DNA of 10,781 nt, from NCBI GenBank assembly GCA_905372205.1, contig CAJPOH010000010.1, forward strand, positions 1 through 10,781. Reading direction: 5' to 3'. The first letter of the stretch is position 1, and every line of letters begins with the position of its first letter. Of the stretch, positions 6,204-10,781 are shown in pieces. Below the pieces are notes generated by a model. The model ran no database searches, had not been told where the DNA came from, and saw only the letters and a list, made by a program, of their open reading frames with translations. Source of the stretch: an uncultured Treponema sp. Lineage in GTDB: Bacteria; Spirochaetota; Spirochaetia; Treponematales; Treponemataceae. The position numbers and the translations under genes were made by a program.

Positions 6204-8783
6204 AAAACAAGACCAATTACTAGAATTATAGCCTTAATGTTTTCATGTCTTTTCTTTTTACTTTCGGTAGCAATAACTATTTCTATGTCTCTTGCTATAT
6301 TTGAAGTTTACGAAAATCAAAATATGTTTTTGCAATGGGTAATTGCAATTGTTGCAATATATAAACTTTCTTCATTCCTTTTACCTATCATTTTGCTTTA
6401 TGCTTCAATAATTTTGTTTATGCCAGGATGGACAAAACATTCAAGGGCAACTCTTCTAGCAAGTCCATTTTGCTTTTTTACGAGCGTTGCAGGAGAATAT
6501 TCTTTTTATACTTTTTTACCTATTATCCAAAATTCCACGATAAAGAGCTTTGTTGGTTGGATGATCATTCTCGTCACTCTTTTGCTTATTTGTATTGAGC
6601 TTATGATTTCGCACCTTATAGCAATGAAGTTTTTCAAAAATTACAAGCAAGAAGTAAGCTATCGATATGATGTTGATATTATTGCAGATGAGTATTCGGG
6701 AGAAAAACTTAATAAAAATACTGAAATAAGAGAAGAAGACAAAAAAGAAAAACCTAAAGAAACATTTTTTTCGCTATTCAAATTTGAAAACGAATCTAAA
6801 GAAAACAAAGATGTTTCTATATATGAAAACGAACCTGAAACTGAAAAACCTAGCGAAGTTAATGATGCCACACCTGAACACCCCGCAATAGAAGAAATTA
6901 AAATTGAAAAAGATGATGCTCTTCAAAATATTGTAAAAGAAGATATCAATACTGAAGAAATAGAAAAAACAATAGAAAAAACAATTAAAAAAATAGAAGA
7001 TGCAATCAATGAAGAAAAAAAGATAGTTAATCAAAATGAAGTTTTAGAAGAAGTTAAAACAGAAAATGCTCTTTCTCCTACTATCAAAGAAATGAATGTT
7101 AATGAAGAATCTAAAATTGATGAAGACATATCTTCTAATGAAGAAGAGAAAAAGGATGAAGAGGCTCAAACTAAAGTCAATCTAAGAGATGAAATAAAAT
7201 CTAACTACCTTGTAGCTGATTCTAAAGAGATGCAACAGATTCAAACTGAAAAACTAGAGACAAAAGAAATGGAAAACATAGAAAATGAAGCTTACATCAA
7301 GGAAGAATTAGAAAAGATTCAAAAAATAGAGGCAACTTCTATAAAACCACTAGTTGCCAATATAACTGAAAAAACTCAAGGCTATAATATTCCGTTCGAC
7401 TTATTAACAGAATATCCGGGAAATGACTATTGGATTATTGATAGCTCCACACGTCAAGCAGCTTTTAGACTAAAAAGCACATTAAATGAATTCAAAATAA
7501 ATGTTGAAATAACAGGAATTAGAAAAGGACCAGTTGTAACAATGTTTGAAGTCTTGCCTCCACCCGGTATAAAACTAGGAAAAATCACTGCCCTACAGGA
7601 CAACATAGCCTTACGTCTTGCTGCAGAAAGTGTGAGAATTGTAGCTCCCATTCCGGGAAAAAGAGCTGTAGGAATTGAAATTCCAAATGAAAAGCGTTCT
7701 ATTGTTGGTTTTAGGGAACTAATTCAAGTTGAGAACCCAGAAGCAAAAAAGATGGCAATCCCAATCGTTTTAGGAAAAGATATTACTGGAGAACCACAAA
7801 CAATAGATTTGGCACAAACGCCTCACTTACTAATAGCTGGAGCCACAGGTGCTGGTAAGTCAGTTTGCGTCAATTCAATTATTCTTTCTATTCTATACAA
7901 CAACAAACCTAATGAAGTAAAACTATTGTTAGTTGACCCAAAAATAGTGGAATTAAAGTTATATAATGATATAGGACATCTTCTCACTCCTGTAATTACA
8001 GAGCCAAAAAAGGCATTTCAGGCATTACAGTATTGCATTTGTGAAATGGAAAGGCGTTATGCTTTTCTTGATAAAATGAGTGTAAGAGATATAAAAAGCT
8101 ACAACAAAAAGATAAGAGCAGAAAATGTAACAATGGAGCGTCTTCCCTACATTGTAATTATTATTGATGAATTTGCAGATTTGATGGCTACAACAGGCAA
8201 GGAACTTGAAGGCACTGTTTCACGCCTTTGTGCTATGAGCCGAGCTGTTGGTATTCACTTAGTACTTGCAACGCAACGACCTTCTGCTGATGTTATAACA
8301 GGACTTATCAAAGCAAATATTCCTAGTCGCATTGCTTTTATGGTAGCTTCTCGAGTGGATAGTAGGATCATATTGGATGATGGAGGGGCAGATAAACTCT
8401 TAGGAAAAGGGGATATGCTTTATGTGAGTCCTGCAAGACCATGGCCTACACGTATACAAGGAGCTTTTGTTTCAGAAGAAGAAGTTGAAAAAGTGGTGGA
8501 AAGAGTTAAATCTTTTGGAGAGCCAGATTATATTGATGATGAAATATTTATGGATGAAGCCGAAGAAACTCCTGATTCATTTTTTGGAGAAGAGAGTGAT
8601 CCATTATATGATGAAGCTGTGGACATTGTACTAAATGAAGGAAAAGCTTCAGCATCTTATATTCAAAGAAGACTAAAGATTGGATACAACAGAGCTGCAC
8701 GCATAATAGAAGAAATGGAAGAACGAGGTGTTGTGGGACCTGCAAATGGCTCTAAGCCAAGAGATATCCTGCAATCATATTGA
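6201..8783 (+). CDS. ftsK: DNA translocase FtsK/SpoIIIE
   Basis: Septum-anchored ATPase that pumps chromosomal DNA during division and activates dimer resolution. The 860 residues run in family order: four membrane helices (about 9-34, 46-76, 84-106, 116-145); a long, highly charged Glu/Lys/Asn-rich linker (about 160-385) of low complexity; the alpha domain from YNIPFDLL (395) through KGPVVTMFEV; the RecA-like beta domain with Walker A GATGAGKS (547-554) and Walker B IVIIIDEFADL (651-661), plus the family segments LATQRPSADVITGLIKANIP and RVDSRIILD; and a C-terminal gamma winged helix (about 800-860) containing ASYIQRRLKIGYNRAARIIEEME, which reads KOPS/SRS-type polar DNA motifs. All catalytic motifs are intact. 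The linker is Glu/Lys-rich rather than the Pro/Gln-rich type of E. coli. It is the last gene of the plus-strand array and converges with tRNA-Cys 18 bp beyond its stop. Confidence 0.96.
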   Translation: MKTRPITRIIALMFSCLFFLLSVAITISMSLAIFEVYENQNMFLQWVIAIVAIYKLSSFLLPIILLYASIILFMPGWTKHSRATLLASPFCFFTSVAGEYSFYTFLPIIQNSTIKSFVGWMIILVTLLLICIELMISHLIAMKFFKNYKQEVSYRYDVDIIADEYSGEKLNKNTEIREEDKKEKPKETFFSLFKFENESKENKDVSIYENEPETEKPSEVNDATPEHPAIEEIKIEKDDALQNIVKEDINTEEIEKTIEKTIKKIEDAINEEKKIVNQNEVLEEVKTENALSPTIKEMNVNEESKIDEDISSNEEEKKDEEAQTKVNLRDEIKSNYLVADSKEMQQIQTEKLETKEMENIENEAYIKEELEKIQKIEATSIKPLVANITEKTQGYNIPFDLLTEYPGNDYWIIDSSTRQAAFRLKSTLNEFKINVEITGIRKGPVVTMFEVLPPPGIKLGKITALQDNIALRLAAESVRIVAPIPGKRAVGIEIPNEKRSIVGFRELIQVENPEAKKMAIPIVLGKDITGEPQTIDLAQTPHLLIAGATGAGKSVCVNSIILSILYNNKPNEVKLLLVDPKIVELKLYNDIGHLLTPVITEPKKAFQALQYCICEMERRYAFLDKMSVRDIKSYNKKIRAENVTMERLPYIVIIIDEFADLMATTGKELEGTVSRLCAMSRAVGIHLVLATQRPSADVITGLIKANIPSRIAFMVASRVDSRIILDDGGADKLLGKGDMLYVSPARPWPTRIQGAFVSEEEVEKVVERVKSFGEPDYIDDEIFMDEAEETPDSFFGEESDPLYDEAVDIVLNEGKASASYIQRRLKIGYNRAARIIEEMEERGVVGPANGSKPRDILQSY
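6963..6986 (+). repeat. 12-bp tandem repeat in the ftsK linker
   Basis: Two adjacent 12-nt copies, gaaaaaacaata then gaaaaaacaatt, differ at the last base and each encode EKTI; a third, partly matching stretch follows. The unit keeps the reading frame, so slippage here would change only linker length. Confidence 0.6.
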
Positions 8784-8801
8784 TTGGAATCTTATGAAGA
8801 A

Positions 8802-8873
8802 AGGCGTCGATCAGAATCGAACTGATGCATAAAGGTTTTGCAGACCTCTCCCTTACCGCTTGGGTACGACGCC
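8802..8873 (-). tRNA. tRNA-Cys (anticodon GCA)
   Basis: Read on the minus strand, the sequence folds as a full cloverleaf: acceptor stem GGCGTCG (8873-8867) pairs perfectly with CGACGCC (8809-8803); the D arm is CCC-AAGCGGTAA-GGG with the GG of the D loop; the anticodon arm GAGGT-CTGCAAA-ACCTT carries GCA at 8841-8839; the T arm is ATCAG-TTCGATT-CTGAT. The discriminator base is U, the identity element for cysteine tRNAs. CCA is not encoded (TTC follows), so it must be added by the CCA enzyme. The gene converges with ftsK and has the IS remnants on its 5' side. There is no obvious T-rich terminator after it. Confidence 0.95.
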
Positions 8874-9011
8874 AAATTAAAGCTAGCTAACCAGCCTCAA
8901 ATACTCTGAGTTGTATACTAATAAAAAAATCAAAAATATTCAAGTATGCGAGTTGTATCATACAGGGCTTCTAGCTTAGAAAAAAATAAGAAATGATGTA
9001 TAATAAAATCT
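8874..9011. other. AT-rich spacer between tRNA-Cys and the IS remnant
   Basis: No gene is seen here. It should hold the tRNA-Cys promoter on the minus strand, but I cannot place one with confidence (TATACA at 8917-8912 is a possible -10). A 9-bp direct repeat, GAGTTGTAT, occurs at 8908-8916 and 8950-8958. On the plus strand, TTAGAA at 8976-8981 and TATAAT at 8999-9004 are 17 bp apart and end 7 bp before the ATG of the transposase fragment, resembling a promoter for it. Confidence 0.4.
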
Positions 9012-9170
9012 ATGGTTGAGGGGTTAAAAGAGTTCTTTGAAGAACTAGATAGAAGAGTCAACAAGGTTGGAAAGTGGGGAAACAAAAGCTTATATGAAAT
9101 ATTAATGGTAGTTATGTGTGGTGTAGCAGGTAATGGGAAAACTATTTTAGATATATTAGGGATTGCTAAG
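9012..9170 (+). pseudogene. ISAs1-family transposase, N-terminal fragment
   Basis: About 53 codons from ATG 9012 read EGLKEFFEELDRRV, then KSLYEILMVVMCGVAGNGKT and ILDILGIAK. This matches the N-terminal associated domain of ISAs1/H-repeat transposases, which have the form 'L.eyF..i.DpR....k.H.L.dIL.iai.Avl.G...w.eI..f'. Similarity stops at about 9170, where the same frame continues into IS256-type sequence. The remaining 300 or so residues of the expected protein, including the DDE catalytic core, are absent. Confidence 0.6.
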
Positions 9171-9469
9171 TACCCAAAAATCTATAAATCGTGGCATAAT
9201 AACTGGGCTTATCCACATATTTCAAGTATCCTGAAGCAGTAAGACGGCTGATTTACACTACAAATGCCATTGAAGGATTTAATCGTCAGCTCCGAAAGAT
9301 AACCAAAAAGCAAGACCGTTTTTCCATCAGATGACAGCCTTTTTAAAATGCTTTATTTGGCGAGTATGAATATAACAAAAAATGGACAGATAGGCTACAG
9401 GATTGGGGATAGATCAATTCTCAGTTGGAAATCTCTTTTGAAGAACGTCTGAGCAAACGAAAGCTGTAA
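9171..9469 (+). pseudogene. IS256-family transposase, C-terminal fragment with frameshifts
   Basis: The reading starts in frame with the ISAs1 scrap as YPKIYKSWHNNWA, then shifts. In another frame it continues FKYPEAVRRLIYTTNAIEG and FNRQLRKITKKQDR, the highly conserved IS256 C-terminal signature containing the last catalytic Glu (YTTNAIE). At least three lesions are visible: about 4 bases missing near 9211, one extra T in the run at 9319-9323, and one A missing from the run at 9377-9382. There is also an in-frame TAG at 9410-9412. Correcting these gives a family-like ending (PSDDSLFKMLYLASMNIT, KKWTDRLQDWG, then ISFEERLSKRKL) with a stop at 9467-9469. Only about 100 of roughly 400 residues remain. 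Confidence 0.85.
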
Positions 9470-9483
9470 GAGTAATTTGTTTT

Positions 9484-9503
9484 AGGTCAAGGCTTATTGA
9501 CTT
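9484..9503 (+). other. Hairpin downstream of the IS256 transposase fragment
   Basis: AGGTCAA and TTGACTT form a 7-bp stem (one G-T pair) around the 6-base loop GGCTTA. A second imperfect hairpin at 9533-9561 pairs GGACAGA with TCTGCCC. Neither is followed by a clean T tract, so a terminator role is uncertain; both lie within the apparent non-coding end of the IS256 remnant. Confidence 0.35.
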
Positions 9504-9600
9504 ATCTAAAAACTTATGTATAACGCAGATATGGACAGAATCCGAAAAATAGGCTCTGCCCATCAGTAAACTTTTACAAATCTTGTATCAGTTTTTAAAG

Positions 9601-9627
9601 TTTACACAAAACTTGAAACTATCTCCC
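9601..9627 (+). repeat. Probable IS256-type right terminal inverted repeat
   Basis: The 27 bases begin TTTACACAAAACTTGAAAC and end in CTCCC, resembling the 'tTTACACAAAaxxxTTGAcA...ccC' right termini common in IS256-family elements. A related sequence, TTTTACAAATCTTG, precedes it at 9573-9586. Its position about 130-160 bp after the transposase end is acceptable for the family. I could not find the reverse-complement partner at the left side, consistent with loss of that end. Confidence 0.4.
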
Positions 9628-9631
9628 TTTT

Positions 9632-10781
9632 TCACTTTTGCTTTTTTTCTTTTACTTCCTTTAACTTATTATAGAGAGAAAAAATATTATCTATTTCATC
9701 ACTTCGTGGAGATGCTATTAGTAATTCTTCAAAAGTTTTATTGTGATTTTTGGGGTCTGTGGCTTTATACCAATTATTCTCCATAAAATATGAGTTTTCC
9801 ATAAAAAGCTTTAGAGCCTTAAAATATTTCTTTTCTAATAAAATAAATTGCAGTGCTCTGCCATCTTTTTTCTCTGCTCGATAAAAATCTTCCTTAAAGC
9901 TACTATGATTATACAAAAGCAAAAGTAAGTCCTCATCGTCATGCTCTAATACATTTGCAACCACATAACTAGGCAAACTTGTATTGCTCTTAAACGCACT
10001 TTTATAATATCCAAGCAATGCTTCGAGTATCCATATCCTATCTTTAAACTCTTCCATAGCCCATTCATACGAAGCTTTCGCCTCCTCATTCACCATATTA
10101 TCGCTCAATATTGTCTTTTTTAGAAATGTTGCTCTTTCTTTTGTAGGTCTAAGACATTTTTCTAGGTACTCGATAATTGGGTTTGGAGAGAAGTTAGCAC
10201 CATTTGGACTCATGAGGGGTTCAATTATATGACCTTGAACCCCTGTAGGATTACTATCATATTCTAATAATTTTTTTATCACTTTAGGATTATTGTTTGT
10301 TATTGCACACGTTAGACAATCTTTATAAACTGCACTAAATTTAAGGTTATTCACATTTGTTTGAGCAAAAATTAAGTCAAACAAACGCTCATCTCTCATC
10401 TCTATCGCAATTTCTAGTGCAGAAAGCTCAGGAATTACCTCATCTGATGAACCTACTTCGTGCCTTTTATATCCACATTCAAGCAAAAAAGGATTATCAC
10501 GAATCATTTCATTAATACTCTCCAAAGCTCGCTCATTTTTATTTGGAGAGTTCAACATTGCAAAAAACTCATTTTTCCTATCTTTATACGTATCTGAAAG
10601 TAGTAGTTCGGGGTCTTCCACCCTCATATCAGCTTCACCTGCAAGAAAATTATAAGTTTCGCGGAAAGGACTCACCTTGTCTTTGTCTCTTGCTTTTATA
10701 CGTTCATAATAAGTTTTCAACGCAATATCTAGTTCTTTGTCTTCTCTAGTGTAGCGAGCCACCCAAGGCCCCTTTTCACCT
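9632..10781 (-). CDS. Ankyrin-repeat-like protein of unknown function (probably 5'-partial)
   Basis: The minus-strand frame is open from the right window edge to the TGA at 9634-9632. The first recognisable start is GTG at 10762-10760, giving 376 residues, with AAAAGGGG 6 nt upstream as a possible ribosome site. The codons before it (GEKGPWV) are also open, so the true start may lie outside. The protein is soluble, charged and helical. Residues about 113-175 (SALEIAIEMRDERLFDLIF and CLTCAITNNNPKVIKKLLE, then YDSNPTG) look like ankyrin-repeat helices and turns, and a second ankyrin-like hit is DGRALQFILLEKKYFKALKLF near residue 300. There is no signal peptide in the visible part. Ankyrin arrays mediate protein binding and are abundant in some spirochaetes and host-associated bacteria; the partner is unknown. 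The lysine-rich end (KEVKEKKQK) stops about 5 bp from the IS256-like terminus, so the original C-terminus may have been replaced by IS insertion. Confidence 0.7.
   Translation of the reverse strand, partial: GEKGPWVARYTREDKELDIALKTYYERIKARDKDKVSPFRETYNFLAGEADMRVEDPELLLSDTYKDRKNEFFAMLNSPNKNERALESINEMIRDNPFLLECGYKRHEVGSSDEVIPELSALEIAIEMRDERLFDLIFAQTNVNNLKFSAVYKDCLTCAITNNNPKVIKKLLEYDSNPTGVQGHIIEPLMSPNGANFSPNPIIEYLEKCLRPTKERATFLKKTILSDNMVNEEAKASYEWAMEEFKDRIWILEALLGYYKSAFKSNTSLPSYVVANVLEHDDEDLLLLLYNHSSFKEDFYRAEKKDGRALQFILLEKKYFKALKLFMENSYFMENNWYKATDPKNHNKTFEELLIASPRSDEIDNIFSLYNKLKEVKEKKQK

Larger units (their letters stand above)
9012..9627 (+). mobile_element. Composite remnant of two insertion sequences (ISAs1-type plus IS256-type)
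   Basis: The segment joins an N-terminal scrap of an ISAs1/H-repeat transposase (9012-9170) to a C-terminal scrap of an IS256-family (Mutator-like) transposase (9171-9469), then about 160 bp of non-coding DNA ending in a sequence like an IS256 right terminus (9601-9627). Neither transposase could be functional: the ISAs1 part lacks its DDE catalytic domain and the IS256 part lacks about three quarters of the protein. No matching left terminus was found between 8874 and 9012. The block lies between tRNA-Cys and the ankyrin-like gene and looks like old insertion, deletion and decay at one site. Confidence 0.75.

Noticed and set aside
6774..7034. Minus-strand frame rich in Phe, Tyr and Ile opposite the ftsK linker
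   Set aside because: The composition is simply the reverse complement of the A-rich Glu/Lys codons; it is not a hydrophobic membrane gene.
8908..8958. GAGTTGTAT direct repeat as a CRISPR or attachment site
   Set aside because: Only two 9-bp copies, with no regular spacing, no cas genes and no link to the tRNA end.
9583..9786. Plus-strand frame of 67 codons opposite the end of the ankyrin-like gene
   Set aside because: It has no family match and overlaps both the IS terminus and the better-supported minus-strand gene.
10543..10749. Plus-strand frame of 68 codons at the right edge
   Set aside because: It is antisense to the ankyrin-like gene and has no supporting features.

Overview
The window is AT-rich, densely coding DNA from a bacterium of low G+C content. 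The UUG start codons and the gene mix (a Tritrichomonas foetus-type IMP dehydrogenase, DUF3791/DUF3990, ankyrin-like protein, IS256 and ISAs1 remnants) would suit a host-associated spirochaete such as a Treponema relative, or a gut clostridium. This taxonomic guess is inference only; no rRNA or other marker gene is present.

Layout. Positions 1-329 hold the 3' end of an unrecognised gene. After a 130-bp spacer with a good sigma70-type promoter, a tightly packed plus-strand array runs from 460 to 8783: IMP dehydrogenase (guaB), two MATE efflux proteins in tandem, a DUF3791 protein, a broken DUF3990 gene, undecaprenyl-diphosphatase (uppP), and the DNA translocase FtsK/SpoIIIE. Gaps are between a 3-nt overlap and 45 nt, so most or all of it could be one transcript. 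A minus-strand tRNA-Cys (GCA) converges on ftsK. Beyond it lies a degraded mobile-element zone (9012-9627): the N-terminus of an ISAs1-type transposase is fused in frame to the C-terminus of an IS256-type transposase, which then carries several frameshifts. An apparent IS256 right end stops about 5 bp from the stop codon of a minus-strand ankyrin-like gene, which stays open to the right window edge.

How the genes fit together. guaB makes XMP for guanine nucleotide synthesis. The MATE pair exports drugs or metabolites. uppP recycles the lipid carrier for cell-wall synthesis, and ftsK moves the chromosome through the division septum. There is no single pathway; it looks like a housekeeping cluster into which a small DUF3791/DUF3990 module was inserted and has since decayed. 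Nothing here amounts to a complete new defence or biosynthetic system. The most notable points are the IMP dehydrogenase, which matches the T. foetus enzyme in length and in the numbering of every key residue checked, the decayed putative ADP-ribosyltransferase-fold module, and the two-family IS chimera next to the tRNA.
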